The notes below the pieces were generated by a model that saw only the letters and a list, made by a program, of their open reading frames with translations, had not been told where the DNA came from and did not search any database. Positions 52,980 through 62,184 of a stretch of 64,000 nt of DNA are shown piece after piece. The DNA is from CAXBID01 sp049791475 (lineage in GTDB: Bacteria; Bacteroidota; Bacteroidia; Flavobacteriales; Flavobacteriaceae): the NCBI GenBank assembly GCA_049791475.1, contig JBAQZZ010000016.1:1-64000 (forward strand). The letters run 5' to 3'. A program made the position numbers and the translations under genes. Positions within the stretch are counted from its first letter, which is position 1, and every line of letters begins with the position of its first letter.

Positions 52980-53996
52980 ATGATTCGTGTTGCAATTAAT
53001 GGTTTCGGAAGAATAGGCCGGCGCGTTTTTAGGCTCATTGAAAATCATAAAAACATTCAAATTGTTGCGATAAACGACTTAGCAGATTCTAAAACCTTAA
53101 GTCATTTATTAAAATACGATAGCATACACGGTATTTTTAATGGTACTATTTCAAATGATGAAAATCACATTATTGTTAACCGAAGACCTATTTCTTTACT
53201 AAATAAGACGCACCCAAAAGACATCAATTGGAAACCTTTTAATGTTGATTTCGTAATTGAATCTTCTGGAAAATTTAAAACAACTCCAGATTTAAAATAT
53301 CATATTAAAAATGGTGCAAAACAAGTTATATTAAGCGTTCCACCAATTGAAGACGCTATTAAAACCATTGTTTTTGGCGTGAATGAACATAGTATTGATG
53401 GCTCAGAAACTATCATTTCTAATGCATCGTGTACTACAAACAATGCGGCACCAATGATTGATATCATAAATAAACTTTGTGGCATTAATGAAGCTTATAT
53501 AACGACGGTTCACTCCTATACAACGGACCAAAGTTTGCACGATCAACCACATCGTGATTTACGACGGTCCCGTGCTGCAAGTCAATCCATTGTACCTACT
53601 ACAACGGGTGCTGCAAAAGCGTTGACTAAAATTTTTCCAGAATTATCTGATGCTATTGGAGGCTGTGGTATTAGAGTTCCGGTGATAAATGGCTCTTTAA
53701 CAGATATTACGTTTAACGTAAAAAAAACAGTATCTATTGAAGATATTAATAAGGCCTTTAAAAAAGCGTCACAATCCCACTACAAAGGTATTTTGGAATA
53801 TACTGAAGATCCTATTGTTTCTATTGATATTGTTGGGAATTCACACTCTTGTATTTTTGATTCTGGCATGACCTCTGTAATTGGTAATATGGTGAAAATA
53901 ATAGGTTGGTATGATAATGAAACTGGATATTCTTCAAGAATAATAGATCTTATATGCGATTTATCGGAAAAAAGAGGTCTTTTGTCGGCTAAATAA
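52980..53996 (+). CDS. gap: Glyceraldehyde-3-phosphate dehydrogenase, type I
   Basis: A 338-residue enzyme of glycolysis/gluconeogenesis. The NAD loop INGFGRIGRRVFR is near residue 6. The catalytic Cys is in SNASCTTNNAAP near residue 150, and NDLADSKTLSHLLKYDS near residue 35 carries the NAD-specific Asp. The segment after the Cys has Asn-Ala-Ala instead of the common Cys-Leu-Ala. It begins 2 bases after lipA. Confidence 0.94.
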   Translation: MIRVAINGFGRIGRRVFRLIENHKNIQIVAINDLADSKTLSHLLKYDSIHGIFNGTISNDENHIIVNRRPISLLNKTHPKDINWKPFNVDFVIESSGKFKTTPDLKYHIKNGAKQVILSVPPIEDAIKTIVFGVNEHSIDGSETIISNASCTTNNAAPMIDIINKLCGINEAYITTVHSYTTDQSLHDQPHRDLRRSRAASQSIVPTTTGAAKALTKIFPELSDAIGGCGIRVPVINGSLTDITFNVKKTVSIEDINKAFKKASQSHYKGILEYTEDPIVSIDIVGNSHSCIFDSGMTSVIGNMVKIIGWYDNETGYSSRIIDLICDLSEKRGLLSAK

Positions 53997-53997
53997 T

Positions 53998-54005
53998 TAT
54001 ATTTG
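53998..54005 (+). promoter_or_regulatory. Candidate -7 box upstream of the hybrid kinase
   Basis: TATATTTG fits TAnnTTTG, 18 bases before the ATG at 54024. Confidence 0.38.
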
Positions 54006-54023
54006 TTTGTAATATTTATTAAA

Positions 54024-56276
54024 ATGTCCCAAATAAAACACTACACTTTTGTATTGCTAATGCTTTTAAGTATTAGTGTTTCTTCTCAAAAAACCATTGA
54101 CGAAGATCCTGAAATATTACAAAATAGTATAAATAACCGTATCTCTCAATCGCATACAGCTCTTGAAAACTACGACTACTATGAAGCTCAAAATAATCTT
54201 GATGAAGCACTAGTTTTTGCCGAAAAATTAGATAACAAAAAGAGTTTGGGTATTATTTATGCTTTAAAAGGGAAATTACAGTTAATTACTGAAGAAAAGG
54301 ATAAAGCTATCATTTCGTTAAATAAAGCCATTGAAATTCAGCGCATTATAAACGATAATAAAAATCTAGCTAGTTCATACAAGACTTTTGGTGATGTATT
54401 TTTAGCAAAGAAAGATTACTCTAATGCACTTGACTCTTACACTGCTGCAAAATCTAAATTTCAGGAAGAAGGATTAACAGAAGGTTTGGCAGAAACGCTT
54501 CTAGCGGAAGGAAAAACATACTTACATATAGAAAATTACAGAAAGGCAAGATCTATTATAGAACAAGCTTTAGCAGAGGCTAAAAAAATTGGCTATAAGA
54601 AAATTCAAAGTGATGGTTCTATTACTCAAGGTTTGGTTTACAGTAAATTAGGTGATTATTACAAAGCATTAATTTATACGACTGAAGGACTTGAAATCGC
54701 TAAAGAAAACAAATTTATCGACATCTTAAGTGAGGGTTATTTAATAGTAAGTGATATTCATAAATCTCTTGGAAATACAAATCAGAATATTAATAATTAT
54801 AAATTATCTGCTGAATATCTTGGATTACATATATCACTTTCAGATTCTTTAAGAAACCTAAAAACTGCACATTCGTCTAAAAATCAAGAAACACAGCATT
54901 TATTAAAAGAAATGGATGCTAAAAATAAAGAAGTTGCTGAACGATTAGAAACTTTTGAAGATGATAAAAACTTAAATACATTAACTTCAATTTTAAGTGT
55001 TGCTTTAATTACTATTTTATCGCTTTTAACACTATCGCTTTACAAGAATAATAACATAAGATTGAAAACCAATAATATGCTTCATAAAAAAAATGGAGAG
55101 CTTATTATTGCTAAAGAAAAAGCGGAGTTAGCATCAAAAACTAAAGCAAATTTTCTATCAACTGTAACACACGAACTTAGAACACCACTGTATGCGGTTA
55201 CTGGTTTGAGTAATATGTTGTTAGAAGAAAACCCAAGACCAGAACAAGTTCAACACTTAAAATCGCTTAAGTTTTCTGGAGATTATCTATTAACATTCAT
55301 CAACGACATTCTTCAAATTAATAAAATAGAAGCTAATAAAGTGGATATTGAACCAGAGTCATTCAACTTAAAAAAGAAAATTAACAACATTATTCTAGCT
55401 TTAAATAATTCGGCAAATGATAATAATGTTAAACTTCATTTTGAATACGATAAAGATTTACCAGAATACTTCATTGCTGATCAATTAAAGATATCTCAAA
55501 TACTAATTAACCTAGTTGGTAACTCTATTAAATTTACAAAAAATGGAGATATTTGGATTAGAGCTTATAAAATTGAACAAAAAGACAATATGTACACCTT
55601 GCGTTTTGAAGTGGAAGATAATGGGATTGGTATAAGTCAAGAAAAACAGGATAATATGTTTGAAAGCTTCTCACAAGGCTCTATTCAAATAAACAGGAAA
55701 TATGGTGGAACAGGACTTGGATTATCTATTGTAAAAGGATTGATTGATATTTTAAAAGGGAAAATTTACGTGAAAAGTGAATTACAAAAAGGAACCACTT
55801 TTTACTTTGAAATCCCTTTAGAATATACATCTGTGCGAGCTAGCAAGAAAAAAGAAGTTACTTATTTTACTGGTAATAAAGAAGATTTAGATTTAACCAA
55901 AGTTAGAATTTTAGTGGTTGAGGACAACAAAATAAATCAAATGATTACTAAAAAAATTCTAACTAAAATGAATCTTAATTGTGATATTATTGATAATGGT
56001 GAAGATGCTGTAGAAATGATTAAGACCAATAATTACAACATCATTTTAATGGATATTCACATGCCAGGAATTAGCGGGATTGAAGCCACAAAACGTGTTA
56101 GAGCTTTTAATAAAGAGTTAACCATTTTTGCATTAACCGCAGTTACTATTGAAGATAAAATGCATGAATTTGATGAAGCTGGTTTTACTGACATTATTCC
56201 GAAACCATTTAAGCAAGAAGAGTTTGAGAAAAAACTTTATAATGCGCTTGCTGGAAAAACCAATAAATCGGCTTAA
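54024..56276 (+). CDS. TPR hybrid histidine kinase/response regulator
   Basis: A 750-residue one-protein two-component system. A signal peptide (LLMLLSISVSSQ) leads to a periplasmic array of about five TPR repeats (residues about 40-280), then one membrane helix near residues 318-340. The kinase core has HisKA VTHELRTPLY with His near residue 381, N box NLVGNSIKF, G boxes DNGIGIS and GTGLGLS. A C-terminal receiver spans about residues 628-745 with MDIHMPG and its phospho-Asp near 675. No DNA-binding output is fused. The ligand is unknown. Confidence 0.92.
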   Translation: MSQIKHYTFVLLMLLSISVSSQKTIDEDPEILQNSINNRISQSHTALENYDYYEAQNNLDEALVFAEKLDNKKSLGIIYALKGKLQLITEEKDKAIISLNKAIEIQRIINDNKNLASSYKTFGDVFLAKKDYSNALDSYTAAKSKFQEEGLTEGLAETLLAEGKTYLHIENYRKARSIIEQALAEAKKIGYKKIQSDGSITQGLVYSKLGDYYKALIYTTEGLEIAKENKFIDILSEGYLIVSDIHKSLGNTNQNINNYKLSAEYLGLHISLSDSLRNLKTAHSSKNQETQHLLKEMDAKNKEVAERLETFEDDKNLNTLTSILSVALITILSLLTLSLYKNNNIRLKTNNMLHKKNGELIIAKEKAELASKTKANFLSTVTHELRTPLYAVTGLSNMLLEENPRPEQVQHLKSLKFSGDYLLTFINDILQINKIEANKVDIEPESFNLKKKINNIILALNNSANDNNVKLHFEYDKDLPEYFIADQLKISQILINLVGNSIKFTKNGDIWIRAYKIEQKDNMYTLRFEVEDNGIGISQEKQDNMFESFSQGSIQINRKYGGTGLGLSIVKGLIDILKGKIYVKSELQKGTTFYFEIPLEYTSVRASKKKEVTYFTGNKEDLDLTKVRILVVEDNKINQMITKKILTKMNLNCDIIDNGEDAVEMIKTNNYNIILMDIHMPGISGIEATKRVRAFNKELTIFALTAVTIEDKMHEFDEAGFTDIIPKPFKQEEFEKKLYNALAGKTNKSA

Positions 56277-57280
56277 TTAGTAACGAATTCTTCAATACGT
56301 TTATTAAACTTTTCTTCGTTTTCAATAACCACTTTTATTGGTAAATAAAACAACTTATCTTTTAAAGATTTGTAGTGCTTTAAGCGCATAAAATCTTTTT
56401 CGGTTGTAATAATTAATGTTTTAGTTTTTAAAATTTCAATATCTTTTTGAGAAAAACCGTGATGATCTTTAAAGTTTAAATGCTCAAAATTTAAGTGTTT
56501 ACTATTTAAAAAATCAACCAAAGGTTTTGCATTTGCAATACCAGTTACCAAGGTGACATTAGATAACTCTTTTAACTCAATAGTTGAATGTTCTGAAATT
56601 ACATTATCGGAATATCTTATAGAACTAAAAAATACATTTTGATTTTCACTTGGACGTATTCGTTTTATAAAACCAGCTTTAGTAGATTCATTTAATTCAT
56701 CCGGACATTTAGTTACCACTATTATATCAGCTCGATTTGCACCATGTTTTGGCTCTCGTAAATTTCCGGTTGGCAAAACGAAGTCTGAAAAATAAGGATT
56801 TGCATAAGTTGTTAATAAAATATTCAATCCGGCTTTTACTTTTCTATGTTGGTAAGCATCATCTAAAAGAATAATTTCTGGCTTACTTTTTTGTTTTTGC
56901 AGTTCAGAAATCCCGTTCTGTCTATCGGCATCAACGGCAACCAAAATATCTTTTTTAAATTTGTTATAAAACTGAAAAGGTTCATCACCAATAGTTTCCG
57001 CTGTAGCTGTTTCATCTGCTAAATAAAATCCTTTGGTCTGCCTTTTATATCCTCTACTTAGCGTCGCAACTTTATAATCTTTTTTTAAAAGCGTAATTAA
57101 ATACTCAATCATTGGTGTTTTTCCAGTTCCGCCAGCACTTAAATTACCAACACAAATTACAGGAAAGTCATAAAATTTAGATTTTTTAATTCCTAAATCA
57201 TATAATTTATTGCGCAACCAAGTCACTAAATAGTAAATTGGTACAAAAGGAAATAATATGTATCGCAACATTTTCATCAT
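56273..57280 (-). CDS. lpxK: Tetraacyldisaccharide 4'-kinase
   Basis: A 335-residue lipid A kinase that phosphorylates the 4' position of the disaccharide. An N-terminal membrane-associated helix (residues about 6-25), then the Walker A-like NLSAGGTGKTPMIEYL near residue 46 and ILLDDAYQHRKV near residue 137 are family signatures. It is convergent with the hybrid kinase gene, overlapping by 4 bases, and divergent from the Nif3-like gene. Confidence 0.94.
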   Translation of the reverse strand: MMKMLRYILFPFVPIYYLVTWLRNKLYDLGIKKSKFYDFPVICVGNLSAGGTGKTPMIEYLITLLKKDYKVATLSRGYKRQTKGFYLADETATAETIGDEPFQFYNKFKKDILVAVDADRQNGISELQKQKSKPEIILLDDAYQHRKVKAGLNILLTTYANPYFSDFVLPTGNLREPKHGANRADIIVVTKCPDELNESTKAGFIKRIRPSENQNVFFSSIRYSDNVISEHSTIELKELSNVTLVTGIANAKPLVDFLNSKHLNFEHLNFKDHHGFSQKDIEILKTKTLIITTEKDFMRLKHYKSLKDKLFYLPIKVVIENEEKFNKRIEEFVTN

Positions 57281-57296
57281 AGCAAAGTAAATATTT

Positions 57297-57304
57297 TATA
57301 TTTG
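57297..57304 (+). promoter_or_regulatory. Candidate -7 box of the Nif3-like operon
   Basis: TATATTTG fits TAnnTTTG and lies 26 bases before the start codon. No clear -33 TTG. Confidence 0.42.
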
Positions 57305-57330
57305 TTTAATAATCAAATCATGAAAATATT

Positions 57331-58425
57331 ATGATTATTCAAGATGTCATTAATTATTTAGAAGAACTTGCGCCTTTAGCTTACGCTGAAGATTTTGATA
57401 ACGTCGGACTTTTAGTTGGCCATAAAAACACAGAAGTAACCGGTGTTTTGGTTACACTAGACACACTTGAAAACGTTGTAGATGAAGCCATTGCAAAAAA
57501 ATGCAACCTCATTGTTAGCTTCCACCCTATTATATTTAACGGTTTAAAAAAACTAACTGGTAAGAATTATGTGGAGCGCGTGGTTATGAAAGCCATAAAA
57601 CATGATATTGCTATTTATGCTATTCACACCGCATTAGATAATGCAATTCAAGGCGTTAATGATATGATTTGTAATCAATTAAAATTGACAAACAAACGTA
57701 TTTTAATTCCGCAAAGTGAAACTATAAAAAAACTAACCACTTACGTTCCTAAAAATGAAGCTGAACAATTAAGAACAGCCTTATTTGGTATTGGTGCGGG
57801 AAGTATTGGAAATTATAAGCATTGTAGTTTTAATGTTGAGGGTTATGGTACATTTAATGCCAATGAAGATTCAAATCCTGTAAAAGGTAAAAAAGGTGAA
57901 ACACATATCGAAGATGAAACAAAAATTTCAATAACGTTTCCAAAACATATCGAATCTCAAGTTATTAAAACACTTTTTAAAACACATTCTTACGAAGAAG
58001 TTGCCTATGAAATTACAACTTTAGAGAATAAAAATCAGAATATAGGCATGGGAATGGTTGGCGAATTAAGCGAACCGATGGACGAAAGATCATTTTTAAA
58101 GTATTTAAAAGCAAAAATGAATACAGAATGCATTAAACATTCTTCCTTTTTAAATAAAAACATAAAGCGTGTTGCTGTTTTAGGAGGCTCAGGTAGTTTT
58201 GCTATTCAAGCGGCTAAAGCTACTGATGCTGATGCATTTATAACTGCCGATTTAAAATATCATGATTTTTTTACCGCAGAAAATAACATTCTTTTGGCAG
58301 ATATTGGACATTATGAAAGTGAGCAATTCACAAAAAATCTTTTAGTGGCATATCTTACAAAAAAAATTACTAATTTTGCAATCATTTTATCGAACACAAA
58401 TACCAATCCTGTTAAGTATTTTTAA
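57331..58425 (+). CDS. Nif3-like dinuclear metal-centre protein
   Basis: A 364-residue member of the NIF3/YbgI family, which forms a toroidal hexamer with two metals per subunit. Metal-site motifs are VSFHPIIFNGLKK near residue 64, IHTALDN near residue 97 and IGHYESEQF near residue 328. The inserted middle domain (residues about 130-230, KKLTTYVPKNEAEQLRTALF) is the PII-like insert of the long form. It has been linked to GTP cyclohydrolase I type 2 by annotation, but activity is unproven. Confidence 0.92.
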   Translation: MIIQDVINYLEELAPLAYAEDFDNVGLLVGHKNTEVTGVLVTLDTLENVVDEAIAKKCNLIVSFHPIIFNGLKKLTGKNYVERVVMKAIKHDIAIYAIHTALDNAIQGVNDMICNQLKLTNKRILIPQSETIKKLTTYVPKNEAEQLRTALFGIGAGSIGNYKHCSFNVEGYGTFNANEDSNPVKGKKGETHIEDETKISITFPKHIESQVIKTLFKTHSYEEVAYEITTLENKNQNIGMGMVGELSEPMDERSFLKYLKAKMNTECIKHSSFLNKNIKRVAVLGGSGSFAIQAAKATDADAFITADLKYHDFFTAENNILLADIGHYESEQFTKNLLVAYLTKKITNFAIILSNTNTNPVKYF

Positions 58426-58427
58426 AT

Positions 58428-59207
58428 ATGGCAAAAAAGAAAGAAGTAACTGTTGAAGAGCGCTTAAGAGCATTATACGATTTACAACTTATAGATTCTC
58501 GTATAGATGAAATAAGAAATGTTCGTGGAGAACTTCCTTTAGAAGTTCGCGATTTAGAAGATGAAGTTGCTGGTTTAAATATTAGATTAGAAAAACTTAT
58601 TTCTAATTTAGAAGTAATAGAGAATGATATTACTGGAAAGAAAAATTTAATTGAAGAGTCTAAATCTTTAATGAAAAAATACAGCGAACAGCAAAAAAAT
58701 GTTAGAAATAACAGAGAATTTAATTCGCTAACAAAAGAAGTTGAATTTCAAGAACTTGAAATTGAATTGGCTGAAAAGCATATTAAAGAATTTAAAGTTC
58801 AAATAGAGCAGAAAAAAGAAGTTATTGCTGAAACTAAAGAGCGTTTAAAAGAGCGTGAAACGCATTTAAAACACAAAAAGAGTGAATTGGATGCTATTTT
58901 AGCTGAAACTGAAAAAGAAGAGCAAGCTTTAATTGGTAAATCGGAAGATTATAAAACTCAAATTGAAGACCGTTTAGTTGCTGCTTATACCAGAATAAGA
59001 AAGAATGTTAAAAATGGCTTAGCCGTTGTACCTATTGAAAGAGGCGCAGCAGGAGGATCATTCTTTACTATTCCACCACAAGTACAAGTTGAAATTGCTT
59101 CAAGAAAAAAAGTAATTACAGATGAGCATAGTGGACGTATTTTAGTTGATGCCGCTTTAGCTGATGAACAGAAAGCTAAAATGAAAAAAATGATGGCGAA
59201 ACTTTAA
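58428..59207 (+). CDS. Coiled-coil protein of the C4 zinc-ribbon family lacking the cysteines
   Basis: A 259-residue protein, mostly long coiled coil (residues about 20-180). It belongs to the family usually labelled C4-type zinc ribbon (DUF164), seen in GGSFFTIPPQVQVEIASRKK and SGRILV at the C terminus. Unlike zinc-binding members, the C-terminal region has no cysteine, so no ribbon zinc site can form. It follows the Nif3-like gene by 2 bases; this gene pair is common. Role unknown, perhaps a scaffold or nucleic-acid chaperone. Confidence 0.82.
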   Translation: MAKKKEVTVEERLRALYDLQLIDSRIDEIRNVRGELPLEVRDLEDEVAGLNIRLEKLISNLEVIENDITGKKNLIEESKSLMKKYSEQQKNVRNNREFNSLTKEVEFQELEIELAEKHIKEFKVQIEQKKEVIAETKERLKERETHLKHKKSELDAILAETEKEEQALIGKSEDYKTQIEDRLVAAYTRIRKNVKNGLAVVPIERGAAGGSFFTIPPQVQVEIASRKKVITDEHSGRILVDAALADEQKAKMKKMMAKL

Positions 59208-59251
59208 TTTAAAAAGCCTCTTTAGGTTTTGCCTAAAGTTTACTCTAAAAT

Positions 59252-59278
59252 TGTCATTCCTGTGAAAATGGGAATCCT
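59252..59278. repeat. Dispersed short palindromic repeat, copy 3
   Basis: TGTCATTCCTGTGAAAATGG then GAATCCT resembles the repeat at 21191-21215, with a weaker hairpin (ATTCC / GGAAT arms). It is followed by a separate terminator at 59292-59320. Confidence 0.5.
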
Positions 59279-59291
59279 TAAAATATATTTC

Positions 59292-59320
59292 AAAGCCTTT
59301 CATAAATGAAAGGCTTTTTT
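59292..59320 (+). terminator. Intrinsic terminator after the Nif3-like operon
   Basis: Arms AAAGCCTTTCA and TGAAAGGCTTT pair with a 4-base loop and run into TTTTTT. Confidence 0.8.
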
Positions 59321-59396
59321 ATTTTAATAAAACTTTCACAGCATAAACTATTAGGTTTTGTATTTTTATACGTCTATTGAAAAAGAAAAATGTACT

Positions 59397-60053
59397 ATGA
59401 AAAGAATAATCCTTTTATTAACAATCGCTTTATTATTTAGTTGCCAGAATTCTGCACAAACAAATAAAGCGCAAGAAGCAGTTATAAACGCAGAACCAGT
59501 TGAAGTTCCTTTAAAAAAAGGAAAAGCAAGAGCCTATTTTGCAAGTGGTTGTTTTTGGTGTGTTGAAGCTATTTACGAAAGTGTAAAAGGTGTTGATGAA
59601 TCTATATCTGGGTATTCTGGCGGACATTCAAATAATCCAACCTATGAAGCAAGTAACACAGGAAGAACAGGACATGCCGAAGCTGTAGAAATTATTTACG
59701 ACCCAAAAGTAGTTAGCTTTGAAACTTTAGTAGATGTATATTTTGGATCGCAAAATGTTACTCAAGTAAACGGACAAGGAAATGATAGAGGTTCTCAATA
59801 CCGCTCTATTATTTTTTATCAAAACGATGCTCAAAAAGATATTATTTTAAAGAAGAAGAAAGCATTAGCTAAAAAGATGGGCGTTAAAATTGCTGCTGAA
59901 GTCTATCCATTTCAAAAATTTTGGCTTGCCGAAGATTATCATCAAGATTACGAAAAACTTCATCCTAACAACAGTTATATAAGAAATGTATCTATACCTA
60001 GATTAAAAAGGTTTAAAGCTAAATTTCCAGACTTAATTAAAGAAAGCCATTAA
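59397..60053 (+). CDS. msrA: Peptide-methionine (S)-S-oxide reductase lipoprotein
   Basis: A protein of about 218 residues with a lipoprotein signal (IALLFSCQNSA, Cys near residue 16), so the enzyme faces the periplasm or outer surface. The catalytic motif GCFWCVEA is near residue 55, and GHAEAVEI and QYRSIIFY are family marks. It repairs S-sulfoxides of protein methionine. I use the ATG at 59397, since an upstream start at 59358 would displace the lipoprotein signal. Confidence 0.95.
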   Translation: MKRIILLLTIALLFSCQNSAQTNKAQEAVINAEPVEVPLKKGKARAYFASGCFWCVEAIYESVKGVDESISGYSGGHSNNPTYEASNTGRTGHAEAVEIIYDPKVVSFETLVDVYFGSQNVTQVNGQGNDRGSQYRSIIFYQNDAQKDIILKKKKALAKKMGVKIAAEVYPFQKFWLAEDYHQDYEKLHPNNSYIRNVSIPRLKRFKAKFPDLIKESH

Positions 60054-60110
60054 TCATTTAAGTCGTTAAAATTGACTTTACGGGATAACGACAAAAAAAT
60101 CATTATTTAA

Positions 60111-60127
60111 CGAGTTGTGTGTAATGC
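60111..60127. repeat. Left inverted repeat flanking the VOC gene
   Basis: CGAGTTGTGTGTAATGC matches 15 of 17 bases of the reverse complement of 60585-60601. Upstream, ATTTAAC (RYYYAAC pattern) precedes it, as TTTAAC precedes the related left ends at 21.3 and 39.5 kb. Confidence 0.6.
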
Positions 60128-60151
60128 AAAAAACCATTCTAACATCAAATT

Positions 60152-60529
60152 ATGAATTTAAATCAAATAACAATTCCCTCATTAGATTTGACTAAATCCA
60201 TTCCGTTCTATGAAAAATTAGGATTGAGATTGATAGTTAAAGCATTACCACATTACGCAAGATTTGAATGTCCAGATGGAAACTCAACATTCTCAATCCA
60301 TCAAACTCAAGTTTTACCTAAAGGAGATGGGATTTACGTGTATTTTGAGTGCGAAAATCTGGACGAATTTGTAAATGAACTTTCCAAAAAAGGAATAGAA
60401 TTTTACGAACAGCCAAATGACAAAAGTTGGTTATGGCGTGAAGCGAGATTAAAAGATGTTGACGGGAATCAGTTGATATTGTATTATGGGGGCGAAAACA
60501 GGTTAAATCCACCTTGGAGAATTGATTAA
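60152..60529 (+). CDS. VOC family (glyoxalase-like) protein
   Basis: A 125-residue vicinal oxygen chelate domain with two beta-alpha-beta units: the first TIPSLDLTKSIPFYEKLGLR near residue 7, the second VYFECENLDEFVNELSKKG near residue 63, and the final DVDGNQLILYYGG strand. The usual metal-binding Glu/His positions are not clearly conserved, so enzyme activity is uncertain. It is the only gene between the two inverted repeats at 60111-60127 and 60585-60601. Confidence 0.8.
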   Translation: MNLNQITIPSLDLTKSIPFYEKLGLRLIVKALPHYARFECPDGNSTFSIHQTQVLPKGDGIYVYFECENLDEFVNELSKKGIEFYEQPNDKSWLWREARLKDVDGNQLILYYGGENRLNPPWRID

Positions 60530-60584
60530 TTTAAACCAGTCAGAAAATAATAATTATAGCGGAACTAAAAAAAGATTGCGAAAA

Positions 60585-60601
60585 GCACTACACACAACAC
60601 G
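60585..60601. repeat. Right inverted repeat flanking the VOC gene
   Basis: GCACTACACACAACACG pairs with 60111-60127 (15 of 17 bases). The following bases ATTATATAAC resemble the start of the right ends at 21.87 and 40.12 kb (AACACG/TATAA), but the long hairpin is missing here. Confidence 0.55.
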
Positions 60602-60640
60602 ATTATATAACAAAAAAAACTAATTTCAAAAAACTCAACT

Positions 60641-61447
60641 CTAAACCTTAGTAGCTTTCAAAGTGAAAATCAAAGGATATAATTTATCCTTAGTCACATA
60701 CATTCCAGAATCTGTTTTTTCCAAATTGGGTAATACATCATAAGGGCTTTCGCCATATTCTTTTAAATACTCAATATGTAAACCTGCTTGGGTTAACGCA
60801 TTTACTACTTCACTCAAACCATGATTCCAACCATATTCTTTACTAAGCATTTTTGAATCTTGGTTAGCATAAGTACCTTCATATTCTTCATAAATAACAG
60901 CGTCCTGCATATAGCCATATTTCATAATGGACTTGTCATCTAAATAATCGAACATCCAAACAATGGGATGAAATTCAGCCATAAAAAAAGTTCCTCCTTT
61001 TTTTAAACGCTCAGCAATCATTTTGCCCCAAGGTTTTAAATCGGGCAACCAACCAATTACGCCGTAACTTGTAAAAACAATATCAAAAGTTTCTTCAACA
61101 AATTTTGAAGTATCTAACACATTACAACAAACAAAATTGGCATCTAATTTTAGTTCTTTGTTTAATGATTTAGCTAGTTTTATGCCTTCATCACTTAAAT
61201 CTACACCTGTACACTTCGCGCCCATGCTACTCCAACTTAACGTGTCTTGTCCAAAGTGGCACTGTAAATGCAACAATGATTTATCCGAAACATTACCTAA
61301 AGCATCAAGTTCATAAGGCATTAAAGATGATTTACCATTTTTAAAAGCTTCCATATTATACATAGCGCTTTTAGCATGCACTTTCACCTTAGTATTCCAT
61401 GTTGCTTTATTGGTTTCAAAATATTTGTCGTTAATTTTCATATTCAA
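60641..61447 (-). CDS. Class I SAM-dependent methyltransferase
   Basis: A 268-residue methyltransferase. SAM-binding motif I reads LLHLQCHFGQDTLSWS near residue 59, with Gln-Cys in place of the common Asp-x-Gly. TGVDLSDEGIKLAK gives the acidic ribose ligand, and FDIVFTSYGVIGWL is motif IV. The C-terminal part includes FMAEFHPIVWMFD. The substrate is unknown. It is divergent from the DUF6503-like lipoprotein gene. Confidence 0.88.
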   Translation of the reverse strand: MNMKINDKYFETNKATWNTKVKVHAKSAMYNMEAFKNGKSSLMPYELDALGNVSDKSLLHLQCHFGQDTLSWSSMGAKCTGVDLSDEGIKLAKSLNKELKLDANFVCCNVLDTSKFVEETFDIVFTSYGVIGWLPDLKPWGKMIAERLKKGGTFFMAEFHPIVWMFDYLDDKSIMKYGYMQDAVIYEEYEGTYANQDSKMLSKEYGWNHGLSEVVNALTQAGLHIEYLKEYGESPYDVLPNLEKTDSGMYVTKDKLYPLIFTLKATKV

Positions 61448-61474
61448 GTTATATCTTTACAAAAAATCTAAATT

Positions 61475-62125
61475 ATGCAAAAATTAATTTACATCTGCTT
61501 TATCGCATTATTTTCAATGGCTTGCAAACAAAATACAGAAACCAAAACTGTTGAACCCGAAGTTTCTGTAGCCGAAAAAATAGCTAACGCTCATGGTTTT
61601 GAAAACTGGAAAAATGTATCTGAAATTTCATTTACGTTTTTCGGAAAAAGAAGTTGGACTTGGCAACCAAAAAGTAACGATGTAAAATTAATTACAGAAA
61701 CGGATACCATTACATATAATAGAAAAAACATGGATTCTATAGCCACAAAATATGACCGTGGTTTTGTAAACGATAAATTTTGGTTACTTATCCCGTTTCA
61801 ATTGATTTGGGATACTGGAACAACAATATCAGAACCTATTCAATCTGAAGCACCAATTAGTAAAACAGTAATGAATAAAATTACGCTAACGTATTCTTCT
61901 GAAGGTGGTTACACGCCAGGTGATGCTTATGATATTTATTTTGACAACCAATATATTATTAAAGAATGGGCCTTTAGAAAAGGAAATGCACCAGAGGCTG
62001 GACTTGTAAATACTTTTGAAAACTACAAAGATTATAATGGTATAAAAATAGCCTTAGACCATAAAAAAGGTGAAGACGATTGGAATCTTTCTTTTTCTAA
62101 TGTTGAAGTTGTTTTAGAAAACTAA
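61475..62125 (+). CDS. DUF6503-like lipoprotein
   Basis: A 216-residue lipoprotein (signal LFSMACKQN, Cys near residue 17). The mature domain is rich in beta strands, with HGFENWKNVSEISFTF near residue 40, FWLLIPFQLIWDTGT near residue 104 and YDIYFDNQYIIKEWAFRKG near residue 150. This pattern fits a Bacteroidota family of unknown function that recalls LolA/LppX lipid-binding shells. The label is tentative. Confidence 0.65.
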   Translation: MQKLIYICFIALFSMACKQNTETKTVEPEVSVAEKIANAHGFENWKNVSEISFTFFGKRSWTWQPKSNDVKLITETDTITYNRKNMDSIATKYDRGFVNDKFWLLIPFQLIWDTGTTISEPIQSEAPISKTVMNKITLTYSSEGGYTPGDAYDIYFDNQYIIKEWAFRKGNAPEAGLVNTFENYKDYNGIKIALDHKKGEDDWNLSFSNVEVVLEN

Positions 62126-62139
62126 CTGTAATCTGATTT

Positions 62140-62178
62140 AAAAAAAAGGACTTCAAATAACTTGAAGCCCTTTTTTTT
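62140..62178. terminator. Bidirectional intrinsic terminator
   Basis: Arms AAAAAAGGACTTCAA and TTGAAGCCCTTTTTT pair with one mismatch. It lies between the DUF6503-like gene and the convergent CDGSH gene. Confidence 0.78.
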
Positions 62179-62184
62179 ATATTA

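Noticed and set aside
60062..60090. Inverted repeat GTCGTTA ... TAACGAC as a terminator after msrA
   Set aside because: The 7-bp arms are separated by a 15-base loop and no T run follows, so it is a poor terminator.
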